Program-made: the position numbers and the translations under genes
Shown: piece after piece, positions 51,679-60,457 of the stretch
How positions within the stretch are numbered: the first letter of the stretch is position 1
How the letters are laid out: the number at the start of each line of letters is the position of its first letter
Notes under the pieces: model-generated
What the model was told of the DNA's origin: nothing
Databases searched by the model: none
The model's input: only the letters and a program-made list of their open reading frames with translations
Assembly (NCBI GenBank): GCA_035293765.1
Contig: DATGMF010000052.1
Coordinates: 1 to 64,000, forward strand
DNA: 64,000 nucleotides
Source: DASRHT01 sp035293765
GTDB lineage: Bacteria > Chloroflexota > Ktedonobacteria > Ktedonobacterales > Ktedonobacteraceae
Direction of reading: 5' to 3'

Positions 51679-51699
51679 GGGCAGGGGCCAGCCCTGCCC
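51679..51699. repeat. GC-rich hairpin repeat at convergent gene ends
   Basis: GGGCAGGG (51679-51686) and CCCTGCCC (51692-51699) with a 5-nt loop. The same hairpin is nested in the composite repeat at 22158-22178. It ends on the last base of the gamma-glutamyltransferase stop codon and may serve as a terminator for both genes. Confidence 0.65.
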
Positions 51700-53309
51700 T
51701 ACCAGCCGGCGGCTATACCTTCGGCGCGTGGGTCCGAGCCGCCCTGCATGGTGCCATTGACCGGGTCGAAGATAATACCGTGGGCGTGTCCCACTCCTGA
51801 AGTCCACGGCTCTCGTATCTCAACGATATGACCCTTCTGCCGCAGGGCCTCCACCGTCTCAGCCGGGAAACGGCCCTCGACATACAGCGTCTCATCGGTA
51901 GCCCCTGCGCTGTGGGTAGTGCCATGAACCCAGCGCGGCATCTCGATGGCGGCCTGCATGTTGAGCCCGAAGCGCGCCACGGCGGTATAGACCTGCAAGT
52001 GCGTCTGTGGCTGCCCATCGCCCCCCATCGTGCCAAAGACGATAGCGGGCCGCCCATCGCGCAGCGCCATCGAAGGGATCAGCGTATGCAAAGTGCGTTT
52101 GGCTGGCGCCAGTGCGTTAGCGGCGTTGGGATTGAGCGAGAAGTATGCGCCGCGATTCTGTAGCACAATACCGGTATCATCGACCACCACCCCACTGCCA
52201 AAGCCCATATAGTTGCTCTGAATCAACGAAACCACGTTCCCATCCTTATCTGCTGCACAAAGATAGATGGTGTCGCCTGTGAAGCCGCCCGGCGCTGCTG
52301 AAGGCATTGCGCGTTCAGGATCGATCAACGCACTCCTCTGCGCCAGGTAATCTGGCTCGATGAGTACAGATGGATCGATGCGCATATGATCAAGATCGGT
52401 AAGGTAGGTATTACGGTCCGCAAAAGCCAGCTTCTTCGCCTCAACGGCAGGATGTACCGTCTCTGGAGCAAGCGGGTCCTCGCCCAGCGTCAGCCGATCC
52501 AGCATCCCTAGCATCTGGAGGGCCGCGACGCCCTGCGTGTTGGGCGGCAGCTCATAGATCGTCAGTCCGGCGAAAGGCACGCCAAGCGGCTTGACCCACT
52601 CGCTCCGATGCGCCGCCAGGTCTTCGCGGGTAATCAGCCCACCCTCACGCGCAAAGAATGACGCGATCTGCTCCGCGATCTCGCCCTGATAGAATGCCTT
52701 CGCGCCATCGCTGGCAATCGTGCGCAGCGTTCGCGCCAGCGTGGGGAAGCGTTTGATAGAGCCGACCGGCGGGATCTCGCCTTCCGGCAGAAAGTGAGTA
52801 TGCCAGGAACGGTGATAGTCCGGTCGTTTACTCCCATTAGTGAGAGATCCATGCAGACTGGGGCCAACCGGAAAGCCTTCTTCGGCATAGGAGATAGCCG
52901 GAGCCAGAGATTGCGCTAAACCCAGACAACCAAAGCGCTGCGAAGCTGCCTCCCAGCCGCTGGCACAGCCGGGCACGTTCACCGTATGGATGCCAAAAAC
53001 CGGCATAGTGCTATAGCCCAGATCGTGATAGCGCTCAATCGTCGCAGCTCGTGCAGAGCGCCCACTGCCGTTAAGTCCGTGGAGTTCTCCGCTTTTGGCA
53101 TCATAAATAATCATAAACACATCGCCACCCAGCCCACAAACGAAAGGATAGACGACCTGAAGCATCGCGCTGGCGGCAATGGCGGCATCTATCGCGTTGC
53201 CACCTGCCTTTAACAGATCCAATCCGGCTTCTGCGGCCAGGTAATGCGGCGCTGCAACTACGCCTTTACGGGCAAAAGTAGCAGGACGGTGTTGAGGAAA
53301 TACGTTCAT
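51699..53309 (-). CDS. Gamma-glutamyltransferase family protein
   Basis: A 536-residue Ntn-hydrolase proenzyme. N-terminal motifs GVVAAPHYLAAEAGLDLLKAGGNAIDAAIAA and GGDVFMIIYDAKSG define the large subunit. The autoprocessing Thr is in GDTIYLCAADKDGNVVSLIQSNYMGFGSG, and the small subunit ends with MGGDGQPQTHLQV. No signal peptide is seen, so it may be cytoplasmic, like the YwrD group. The stop codon lies on a dispersed hairpin repeat. No clear RBS-to-start alternative; ATG 53309 taken. Confidence 0.9.
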   Translation of the reverse strand: MNVFPQHRPATFARKGVVAAPHYLAAEAGLDLLKAGGNAIDAAIAASAMLQVVYPFVCGLGGDVFMIIYDAKSGELHGLNGSGRSARAATIERYHDLGYSTMPVFGIHTVNVPGCASGWEAASQRFGCLGLAQSLAPAISYAEEGFPVGPSLHGSLTNGSKRPDYHRSWHTHFLPEGEIPPVGSIKRFPTLARTLRTIASDGAKAFYQGEIAEQIASFFAREGGLITREDLAAHRSEWVKPLGVPFAGLTIYELPPNTQGVAALQMLGMLDRLTLGEDPLAPETVHPAVEAKKLAFADRNTYLTDLDHMRIDPSVLIEPDYLAQRSALIDPERAMPSAAPGGFTGDTIYLCAADKDGNVVSLIQSNYMGFGSGVVVDDTGIVLQNRGAYFSLNPNAANALAPAKRTLHTLIPSMALRDGRPAIVFGTMGGDGQPQTHLQVYTAVARFGLNMQAAIEMPRWVHGTTHSAGATDETLYVEGRFPAETVEALRQKGHIVEIREPWTSGVGHAHGIIFDPVNGTMQGGSDPRAEGIAAGW

Positions 53310-53394
53310 GGAACTCAGCTTTCTTATTAGAGGCAGGGATAGCTGCTAGCTACCCAACAAGATACGAACAATCCCATTAATAAGCCATTCTTTG

Positions 53395-53458
53395 CAGACA
53401 GCCTGAGCTGTAGCTCCCCGATTCATCGTGGGAGCGCGTCAGCAGCGTTGGCTGTCTG
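53395..53458 (-). repeat. Nested palindromic repeat, copy 3
   Basis: Outer arms CAGACAGCC (53395-53403) and GGCTGTCTG (53450-53458) pair perfectly; the conserved CTCCC...TGAATCGGGGAG hairpin lies inside (53414-53434, minus strand). After the left arm comes AACG, as in copies 1 and 2. Confidence 0.8.
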
Positions 53459-53634
53459 GAATAGTAAGCTGAGTATAGCACACAGGCTGACGCATCTACA
53501 AACGCATGAGGCTGGTCAACGGCGCAAAAACTCCTCCTGAGACATCCTCTGCAATACGCAACTCACCCCAAATTAGAGACGAGCCTCCGACTTCTTCATG
53601 ATTCTCTCACCTCCCACAACCGTGGTAGGGACCT

Positions 53635-53658
53635 GATTTATCGCGTCCGATTTATCGC
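53635..53658 (+). repeat. Tandem GATTTATCGC pair
   Basis: GATTTATCGC at 53635-53644 and again at 53649-53658. It resembles the GATTCATCG centre of the nested palindromes and may be a decayed copy. Confidence 0.5.
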
Positions 53659-53792
53659 TCGTTTTCCCCTTACTCCCATGTCACCGCGAAAGCCATATTT
53701 TCCCAGCCGCATTGACAGTGCTGAACAATACTGCTCGTTGGAGCCGCATTGATGCTGGTGCGAGGACTGGCAATAAACCGGACGCGCTGTAG

Positions 53793-53813
53793 CTCCCCGA
53801 TTCATCGTGGGAG
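53793..53813 (-). repeat. Nested palindrome core, copy 4
   Basis: Core identical to copy 3, but without 9-bp outer arms; instead GTAG and CTAC flank it. GCAATAAACC occurs on both sides (53770-53779 and 53835-53844). Confidence 0.7.
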
Positions 53814-53945
53814 GTCCCTACGAAGCGTTTCACAGCAATAAACCCGCGAGAGTTTGTGATATAGTTCCTAATACGACAGCCACAAAACGCCTGTATGCGC
53901 CTTGACATCATACATCCACAAACATGCGCTAGAAGAGGTTGAACG

Positions 53946-54332
53946 ATGAAAACCATTACCGTCAGTACGAAGAAGAAAGACGAGATTGTCGATATTACCA
54001 GAACCGTCGAGAGCCTTCTGCGTCCGATGAAGTCTGAGGGAGTCTGCACGCTCTTCGTTTCCCATACCACCTGCTCCCTGACAACGGCGGACCTCGACCC
54101 GGGCACGGATCTGGACTTTTTAGATGCCTTACGGCGCATCCTGCCGGAAATTGCCTACCGTCACCCGCACGATCCCTCCCACACGCCAGACCACATCCTC
54201 TCATCAATCATCGGCTCATCTTTAACCATTCCCTACACCAACCACAAGCTCCTGCTAGGCACCTGGCAGCGGATCGTTCTGGTCGAGTTGGACGGACCAC
54301 GGCAACGCACAGTGCATATCTCGTGTATTTAA
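53946..54332 (+). CDS. yjbQ: YjbQ family protein (secondary thiamine-phosphate synthase type)
   Basis: The 128-residue product is a UPF0047/YjbQ homotrimer-type protein: EIVDITRTVESLL, the SHTTCSLTTADLDPGTDLDFLDALRRILP core, YRHPHDPSHTPDHILSSIIGSS, and LLLGTWQRIVLVELDGPRQRTV. The conserved His/Asp residues (HTT, H in DPSHTPDH) are present. Some members complement thiamine-phosphate synthase mutants; the in vivo role is open. GAGG precedes the ATG by about 8 bases. Confidence 0.92.
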   Translation: MKTITVSTKKKDEIVDITRTVESLLRPMKSEGVCTLFVSHTTCSLTTADLDPGTDLDFLDALRRILPEIAYRHPHDPSHTPDHILSSIIGSSLTIPYTNHKLLLGTWQRIVLVELDGPRQRTVHISCI

Positions 54333-54341
54333 ATCGTCGCG

Positions 54342-54371
54342 TTGCTAACGCCTGAAACGCAACGATATAAT
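54342..54371 (+). promoter_or_regulatory. Sigma70-type promoter of the CocE-family gene
   Basis: TTGCTA (54342-54347), 18-bp spacer, TATAAT (54366-54371), 117 bp before the start at 54488. Confidence 0.5.
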
Positions 54372-54487
54372 AGAGCTATCCATTGTACATCGCGCTATTT
54401 CTCGTCCTGGAGCTATCATACCCTTACGCCGGATTTGTCCAGGAATGCAGAATCTGTGCTCTATTGATCATAAAAGGAGTTCCCTCG

Positions 54488-56260
54488 ATGGCGACGCAAA
54501 CAGATCTGCCGATCACTGTAGAGTTCAACGTTCCCGCCGTAATGAGAGATGGCGTGACCCTGCGCGCCAACGTCTATCGTCCGGCAGGTGAAGATCGGTG
54601 GCCCGTCCTGCTCACCCGCCTCCCCTACGGCAAAGATCTTCCCATTGGAGCATCAACCCTTGACCCGGTACAGACCGCGCGCCGCGGTTACGTTGTAATT
54701 GTGCAGGATACGCGCGGACGCATGGCTTCCGAAGGGGACTGGTATCCCTATCGCTACGAGGCGCTGGACGGTTTCGATACGGTTGCCTGGGCGGCGGAAT
54801 TGCCCTACAGCAATGGCTCCGTCGGGATGTACGGGGCCTCCTATTATGGCTATACGCAATGGCTGGCCGCCATCCATCAGCCGCCGGCCCTCAAAGCAAT
54901 GGTGCCCTACATCACCTGGAACGATCCTTTCAACGGCGGCAGTTTCCGCGGTGGCGCTTACGAACTGGGCAAAGCGGCAAACTGGAATCTGTCGATGGGG
55001 CTCAATGTGCTGATGCGCCGCCATCGTGGCGATTATAAGACACTGGGCCGTAACATAGCCGCGCTGGTTCAGGAGATGAACGCTCTGGGGAAACAGGGCT
55101 ACTGGTCGCTGCCACTGAAAGAGTTCGCTCCCCTCAAACCCGCCGATGTCGCCCCTTCTTTCTTTGACTATATCGAGCATCCTATGGATCGCGAGTTCGT
55201 GGAGTCGATCACCGTGCGCGGAAAGCATCAGCAGGTGACTGTTCCCACGTTCAACGTTGGCGGCTGGTACGATATTTTCCTGCAAGATACCATCAGCAAC
55301 TTTACCAGCATGCGCCAGCATGGCAGCACGCCTGAAGCGCGCCAGAGCAAGCTGCTCATCGGCCCCTGGACGCATGGCGGAGTGACGAACCCCATCGGCG
55401 AACTCAACTTCGGCTTTGGCGCTACCGCCGCTTATATCAACTTGCAGAGCGATTTTCTCAGCCTGCAATTGCGCTGGTTCGATCACTGGCTCAAGGGCAT
55501 TGATACGGGTATGCTGCACGAAGCGCCGATCAAACTCTTTGTGATGGGAGCCAATATCTGGCGCGACGAACACGAATGGCCCCTGGCGCGCGCCGTTGAG
55601 ACGCGCTATTACCTGCATAGCGGCGGACACGCCAATACGCTGCACGGCGATGGCATATTGAGCACAGAGGCGCCCGCGACGGAAGCTCCCGACACGTATG
55701 TGTACGATCCCGCCAACCCTGTGATTGTACGCGGCGGCGCGCTCCTGATGTCGCCGGAGTATCCCGCCGGACCACGCGATCAGCGCCCAAACGAAGGTCG
55801 CGAGGATATGCTGGTGTATACCACGCCTCCACTAGAAGAAGATATGGAGGTAACGGGTCCCATCACCGTCCGTCTCTGGGCCGTTTCCAACGCACGCGAT
55901 ACCGATTTCGTGGCCCGGCTGGTCGATGTCCACCCCGATGGTTTCGCGCAGAATCTGACCGATGGCATCATCCGCGCTCGCTACCGCAATTTCGCGCAGG
56001 GTGAAGCGCCAACGCTGATCGAGCCAGGCAGGCCCTACGAGTATGCAATCGATCTATGGGCGACCAGCAACGTCTTCAAGGTGGGGCATCGCATCCGCGT
56101 GGATATCACCAGTAGCAACTTCCCGCGCTGGGATCGCAACCTCAATACCGGCGCGCCCTTAGGTACCGACGATACGCCGGTGGTTGCCCACCAGACCATC
56201 CTGCATGACCGAGAGCACCCATCATACATCGTGCTCCCAATAGTGCCCGAAGGGGCGTAA
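54488..56260 (+). CDS. CocE/NonD-family (X-Pro dipeptidyl-peptidase-like) hydrolase
   Basis: A 590-residue alpha/beta hydrolase of the S15/CocE type: VMRDGVTLRANVYRPAGEDRWPVLLTRLPYG, nucleophile Ser in GMYGASYYGYTQWLAA, ligand-region LLIGPWTHGG with the catalytic His, and the C-terminal jelly-roll typical of CocE (ITVRLWAVSNARDTDFVARLVDV). Members cleave esters or X-Pro peptides. No signal peptide from the chosen start. AAAAGGAG lies 8 bases before ATG 54488; the frame upstream is non-coding leader. A strong terminator follows at 56268. Confidence 0.9.
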   Translation: MATQTDLPITVEFNVPAVMRDGVTLRANVYRPAGEDRWPVLLTRLPYGKDLPIGASTLDPVQTARRGYVVIVQDTRGRMASEGDWYPYRYEALDGFDTVAWAAELPYSNGSVGMYGASYYGYTQWLAAIHQPPALKAMVPYITWNDPFNGGSFRGGAYELGKAANWNLSMGLNVLMRRHRGDYKTLGRNIAALVQEMNALGKQGYWSLPLKEFAPLKPADVAPSFFDYIEHPMDREFVESITVRGKHQQVTVPTFNVGGWYDIFLQDTISNFTSMRQHGSTPEARQSKLLIGPWTHGGVTNPIGELNFGFGATAAYINLQSDFLSLQLRWFDHWLKGIDTGMLHEAPIKLFVMGANIWRDEHEWPLARAVETRYYLHSGGHANTLHGDGILSTEAPATEAPDTYVYDPANPVIVRGGALLMSPEYPAGPRDQRPNEGREDMLVYTTPPLEEDMEVTGPITVRLWAVSNARDTDFVARLVDVHPDGFAQNLTDGIIRARYRNFAQGEAPTLIEPGRPYEYAIDLWATSNVFKVGHRIRVDITSSNFPRWDRNLNTGAPLGTDDTPVVAHQTILHDREHPSYIVLPIVPEGA

Positions 56261-56267
56261 GGATACC

Positions 56268-56297
56268 GGGAGCCTGTCGAATGACAGGCTCCTTTTT
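56268..56297 (+). terminator. Rho-independent terminator
   Basis: GGGAGCCTGTC (56268-56278) pairs with GACAGGCTCC (56283-56292) with a 4-nt loop, then TTTTT (56293-56297). It lies 7 bp past the CocE-family stop. Confidence 0.92.
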
Positions 56298-56360
56298 ATG
56301 GATGTGGTATCATGAGATGAAATTCAGGCATCTTTTATAATTTAAGGAGGATCTGCGCTC

Positions 56361-56954
56361 ATGTTGCCACTTATCTACACAAATATTACTTATACCCTCA
56401 TCTTTTTGCTTACCAGTGGAAGCTGGGCTGCTATGGAGTTCTTTGGGCCTATGCGGTGGCGCGGCTCCGGTGAAGCCAGGAAACGGGATCAAGGCTCATT
56501 TACTGTGATGGTTATCTCTTCCTTACTAGGTTCCGGGCTCTGCTTCCTTCTGCCATTATTGCTTCCCGGCGCCACCATTGGCTGGAATCAACCATTGGTA
56601 TTCTTTATCGGTTTTGCACTGACGCTCTCGGGCCTGGCCTGGCGTCTGTACGCTATCAAAACGTTAGGACGTTATTTTACAGGAACAGTCACCATTCACC
56701 CGAATCAGCCAGTCGTGCAACATGGCCCCTATAAACTCATCAGGCATCCATCTTACACCGGCATCCTGCTCTCCACGCTCGGAGTGGGCGTCATGATCAT
56801 GAACTGGGTCAGCATACTCATCATCATAGTCGGCTCGCTTCCAGGATTCCTGTATCGTATCTCGGTTGAAGAACGGGCGCTACGTGAGCACATCGGGCAG
56901 CCGTACGTCGAATATATGCAACGCACCAAGCGGCTGATCCCTTTTATTTATTAA
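56361..56954 (+). CDS. Isoprenylcysteine carboxyl methyltransferase-like membrane protein
   Basis: A 197-residue membrane protein with about five TM helices. It has the ICMT/PEMT signature HGPYKLIRHPSYTGILLSTLG followed by a C-terminal E...EERALREHIGQPYVEYMQRTKRLIP. This C-terminal pattern binds S-adenosylmethionine in the family. Bacterial members methylate varied lipids or small molecules; the substrate is unknown here. AAGGAGG precedes the ATG. Confidence 0.85.
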   Translation: MLPLIYTNITYTLIFLLTSGSWAAMEFFGPMRWRGSGEARKRDQGSFTVMVISSLLGSGLCFLLPLLLPGATIGWNQPLVFFIGFALTLSGLAWRLYAIKTLGRYFTGTVTIHPNQPVVQHGPYKLIRHPSYTGILLSTLGVGVMIMNWVSILIIIVGSLPGFLYRISVEERALREHIGQPYVEYMQRTKRLIPFIY

Positions 56955-57003
56955 ACATGAGATGAGGGGATTTTAACCCTCTTATCCCCCACTGAGAAGC
57001 CTG

Positions 57004-57702
57004 CTAAGCCTGGATGAGTTTCGCATCCTGACGCGGCAGGTAAGGTCGTAGGGCTTCCGTCCCTGCGCGACGGCGCGCCCAGCGGTATCCGAGAATAATC
57101 AGGCTTTCTTCAATCAGGGTATAGAGAAAGTGCAGATTGGGTCGAATGATCGGTAATCCGCCCCACAACGCGCCTCCACGGGCCAGTAATCCGGGATTAC
57201 CCGCCATGCCGGTTTTGAGATAACAGTCTATAATATAGATATGTTCCGCTTCGTGCCAGAGCGCAAGTACGAGCAAGCCCCATAGCCAGGGATTTTTACG
57301 TCCGAAATAGAGGAGAAAAATTCCATAGATCAGGACCCAGCTATTCCAGATAAGATGGACCCATTCGATATCCAGCGCACCAATCAGCCCATGAGCTTCC
57401 ATCGCAGGGATGCCCAGAAGGTAAATCTGGATCATTTGTGCTGAATGCTCGATAAAGTGTCCGCCCTGCGTTACAACAAGGATAAAAAAGAAGCCCAGAT
57501 AGCGGGAGTCTCGTGAGATCGTCCTGGTCATCAGCCCAATCAGGGGAAACCAGGCCAGCGCCACAAGAATAGCAACAAGCCAGATGGCCCAGCCCAACCA
57601 GAAAGTGGTCACCATAACAGCGGAGGCCACACAGGTAACCATCACAACTGGTAGCGGTACCGCTTGCAATCCAGTAGCTGGCATTGATAGATGTTTACTC
57701 AC
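57004..57702 (-). CDS. Polytopic membrane protein with intramembrane His/Glu motifs
   Basis: About six TM helices. Two conserved-looking motifs lie at membrane edges: GGHFIEHSAQM and LWHEAEHIYIID, plus LHFLYTLIEE near the end. HxxEH and HEAEH could bind one or two metal ions, as in membrane di-iron or zinc enzymes, but I do not recognise the family. The start is uncertain: GTG 57702 has CGGAG 7 bases upstream; ATG 57717 and ATG 57798 are in frame without good sites. Confidence 0.65.
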   Translation of the reverse strand: MSKHLSMPATGLQAVPLPVVMVTCVASAVMVTTFWLGWAIWLVAILVALAWFPLIGLMTRTISRDSRYLGFFFILVVTQGGHFIEHSAQMIQIYLLGIPAMEAHGLIGALDIEWVHLIWNSWVLIYGIFLLYFGRKNPWLWGLLVLALWHEAEHIYIIDCYLKTGMAGNPGLLARGGALWGGLPIIRPNLHFLYTLIEESLIILGYRWARRRAGTEALRPYLPRQDAKLIQA

Positions 57703-57904
57703 AACTTTTCTCCGCATTTTAATTACCAAAGGATTAACACATATGCTGAAGGTAGTATAAGCATTTGCACCTTTGGCTAGCAGTGTCATTTGACCCATTT
57801 TTCAACAAACCTGAGCCTCCGTACCGACAGGCTATTTTCTGCTATACTGTACTATATCGAACAGTACGCCAAATACAATAGAGAAGCCCGGAGGGAATAT
57901 CTGT

Positions 57905-59179
57905 ATGGATGAGCTAGCTAATGTTGGTGCTGCCCAACCAGCCGCCACACGCTACGATCTGGTAATTGTCGGTGGCGGTATTATCGGACTGGCAACCGCG
58001 CGCGAGTTCTTGCTGCGCCAGCCCTCGCTGCGCGTCGTTATTCTCGAAAAGGATTTGACCATCGCCAGCCAGCAATCAGGCCACAACAGTGGCGTCATCC
58101 ATACGGGAATCTATTATGCCCCCGGCTCCCTCAAGGCCAGAGCCTGCGTCGCGGGCCATCAAGCTATGCTCAATTTCTGCCGCGAATACAATATCCCCTT
58201 CGAGCTTTGCGGCAAAGTTATTGTCGCGCTGGACAAAAGCGAACTCCCTCGCCTGGAAGATCTGTACCAGCGTGGCACCGCCAACGGCGTTCAGGGATTG
58301 GAGATGATCGGGCCGGAACGCCTGCACGAACTTGAACCCTATAGCGCCGGCATCAAAGCCATCTATTCCCCCAACACCGGTATTATTGACTATAAGAAGG
58401 TGGCGCTCACCTACGCGCAGATGGTCCAGTTGTATGGCGGTGAGATTGTAACGGGCTATCGCGTACACTCGCTCACAACAAAGGGCGAGGAGACGATTAT
58501 CAAGGCCCGGCAGCACCCTGAGCGGGGAGGAGCGCAGATCGAGCTAACCGCCCGCTACGTCATTACCTGCGGCGGCCTGCAATCCGATAAGCTCAGCCGC
58601 ATGAGTGGGAAAAGCGATGAGGTGCGCATCGTGCCTTTCCGGGGCGATTACTACGTCTTCCGTCCAGACAGGCGCCATATGGTACGCAGCTTGATCTATC
58701 CCGTACCCGATCCCCGCTTCCCCTTCCTGGGCGTCCACTTCACGCGTCGTCCCGATGGCGAGATCTGGGCCGGCCCCAACGCCGTCCTTGCCTTCGCCCG
58801 CGAGGGCTACCGGCGGCGCGATATCAATCTAAAGGAATTATGGGACACTTTGAGCTACAGGGGCTTCTGGAAGATGGCGGCCAAATACTGGAAAATGGGA
58901 CTGGGCGAAATGTATCGTGATTACATTAAGGCGGCGTACGTTAAAGAGCTACAACGTTACATGCCCGAACTCAAATCTAGCTATCTGCTCCCCGGCCCCA
59001 GCGGCGTGCGCGCTCAGGCGCTGGCTCCCGATGGCCGGCTGGTCGATGACTTTCTGATCAAACATGGCGAACACGTCGTCCACATCCAGAACGCGCCGTC
59101 GCCTGCCGCGACCTCATCGCTGATTATCGCTCGCATGATTGTTGACGAGGCCGAACGCAGCTTTGCAATGGGCGGCTAA
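57905..59179 (+). CDS. lhgO: L-2-hydroxyglutarate oxidase
   Basis: A 424-residue FAD-dependent oxidoreductase (DAO family). The dinucleotide-binding loop is DLVIVGGGIIGLATAREFL, followed by the LhgO signature SGHNSGVIHTGIYYAPGSLKARAC, PNTGIIDYKKV, and a C-terminal GPSGVRAQALAPDGRLVDDF. LhgO oxidises L-2-hydroxyglutarate to 2-oxoglutarate, passing electrons to the membrane quinone pool. Upstream, GTACT (57849-57853) and AGTAC (57863-57867) form a small inverted repeat near a TATACT. AGGG precedes the ATG. The 3' end overlaps the next gene by 4 bp. Confidence 0.92.
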   Translation: MDELANVGAAQPAATRYDLVIVGGGIIGLATAREFLLRQPSLRVVILEKDLTIASQQSGHNSGVIHTGIYYAPGSLKARACVAGHQAMLNFCREYNIPFELCGKVIVALDKSELPRLEDLYQRGTANGVQGLEMIGPERLHELEPYSAGIKAIYSPNTGIIDYKKVALTYAQMVQLYGGEIVTGYRVHSLTTKGEETIIKARQHPERGGAQIELTARYVITCGGLQSDKLSRMSGKSDEVRIVPFRGDYYVFRPDRRHMVRSLIYPVPDPRFPFLGVHFTRRPDGEIWAGPNAVLAFAREGYRRRDINLKELWDTLSYRGFWKMAAKYWKMGLGEMYRDYIKAAYVKELQRYMPELKSSYLLPGPSGVRAQALAPDGRLVDDFLIKHGEHVVHIQNAPSPAATSSLIIARMIVDEAERSFAMGG

Positions 59180-59931
59180 GGAGTTTTCCGTTTTTTTTTG
59201 CGTAACCAGCGCAGCGGCGCGGTCAGCGTATAGAGCATTGTGCGCAAGCCCGCGTTCTGCCAGATATTTTTCGCTTGAGACCACTGAACCCTGTTATCCA
59301 GGCAGGTCACGTTAGTTTCTACCTCCGCCTCCACATGATGGTATAAAGCCAGGCTGGTGAGCGTATGCTCCCAGAACGTATTCTCCGCTTTATGGCCGCC
59401 AAAGCGCATGGCAAGCTCATAGAGCGGATCATTGGCGCGGATCAACATCGACGCTTGAGCAACCACACAACCATCCTCCTCGTACGCGCTAAAGGTAATC
59501 CAGCCCGCGAAAACATGCCCCTGCGGCGTCATCAGCGTGAAAGACTCATCATCGGCGTAGAGAACCATTACTCCGGTGGAAAGCGGCATACCACCAGGGG
59601 CAATCTGCAATATCGCCACCTCGCCGGGAGTGATGCCGGTGAGCGGCGTATAAAAGCGGTTCCCTTTCGGCCAGAACTTTGGGAAGTTTTCCTTCCAGGT
59701 TTTGACGACCTCCGTGGGGCTTACCTCTACTCCTTTCAGGCGGACGCGAAAAACTTTTTGCCACATCTGACCGAAGCCCTGCAATGGACTGAGGCCCTGC
59801 CGCCCCGCGACATTCAGGTCAAGCGCGCCGGTTGGCAGGCGAGAGACTTTGAAAATCGCGGTCTGCTGTGCCCAATAGGCAGCGTCCCGCGGCAGATTGT
59901 TCTCAGGCGAATCCGTTGGTGACGTTGACAA
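59176..59931 (-). CDS. DUF1990-like (SRPBCC-type) protein
   Basis: The 251-residue product has a central part reminiscent of DUF1990: RFYTPLTGITPGEVAILQI, SFTLMTPQGHVFAGWITFSAY and VAQASMLIRANDPLYELAMRFGG. Basic residues end the protein (RWLRKKKRKTP). SRPBCC folds bind hydrophobic ligands; no catalytic site is evident. The start appears to be TTG 59931 with GAGAGG five bases upstream. It is convergent with lhgO. Confidence 0.65.
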   Translation of the reverse strand: MSTSPTDSPENNLPRDAAYWAQQTAIFKVSRLPTGALDLNVAGRQGLSPLQGFGQMWQKVFRVRLKGVEVSPTEVVKTWKENFPKFWPKGNRFYTPLTGITPGEVAILQIAPGGMPLSTGVMVLYADDESFTLMTPQGHVFAGWITFSAYEEDGCVVAQASMLIRANDPLYELAMRFGGHKAENTFWEHTLTSLALYHHVEAEVETNVTCLDNRVQWSQAKNIWQNAGLRTMLYTLTAPLRWLRKKKRKTP

Positions 59932-59993
59932 ATTTACCTCTCCTCATCAGATACATACCAGCAAAGATCGTAAAGAGTAAGATGATTGAAGTG

Positions 59994-60341
59994 CTATGCC
60001 GCCAGAGCCTCGTCTTCCGACTGATAGATGCGAATGGCGTCATCCAGGCGCGTGATCTCAAAAATATGCCGGTAGTGTTCGTTCAAGCCAAAGGCGAGCA
60101 GGCGCTGTTTCTGACGATTGACGCGGATCAGCAGCGTGACAATCAGACCTATACCGCTACTGTTCATATACTCTAAGCCGCTAAAATTCAAAATAATTGT
60201 GCGCGTCGTGGGCGTATTTGCCTCCGTATAAGCATCCATCAACACTTTTTCCGCAAAAGCAGAAACTTCTCCTTGAATATCGATAATACTGGTTGTCGCG
60301 TTTACCTGACGAACATTCATAACAACGTTTGCCTGGGGCAT
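59994..60341 (-). CDS. STAS-domain anti-sigma factor antagonist
   Basis: The 115-residue product is a SpoIIAA/RsbV-type STAS protein: TSIIDIQGEVSAFAEKVL, TIILNFSGLEYMNSSGIGLIVTLL with the phosphorylatable Ser in NSSG, and LLAFGLNEHYRHIFEITRLDDAIRI. These proteins bind anti-sigma kinases when dephosphorylated. AGGAGGG lies just before ATG 60341. Its likely partner is the phosphatase-kinase fusion directly upstream (60589-62760), so the two genes would form a partner-switching pair. Confidence 0.93.
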   Translation of the reverse strand: MPQANVVMNVRQVNATTSIIDIQGEVSAFAEKVLMDAYTEANTPTTRTIILNFSGLEYMNSSGIGLIVTLLIRVNRQKQRLLAFGLNEHYRHIFEITRLDDAIRIYQSEDEALAA

Positions 60342-60457
60342 GCGTCCCTCCTTGCAATAGAGCATTGTAGTGACAATGTCGAGATGTCCTTTAGCGTGTG
60401 TCTGCTTCTCAGTGTCTTCGCTCTTTCGTGACCGAACTCGCGCAGCTTCGCCGCGCA

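Larger units (their letters stand above)
53310..53945. other. Repeat-rich non-coding stretch
   Basis: No gene seen in 636 bp. It contains two copies of the nested-palindrome core (53414, 53793) and the tandem GATTTATCGC pair (53635, 53649). The promoter of yjbQ must lie near its right end. Confidence 0.6.

Noticed and set aside
53770..53844. GCAATAAACC direct repeats as a target-site duplication
   Set aside because: Ten bases in low-complexity surroundings and not seen at the other palindrome copies; could be chance.
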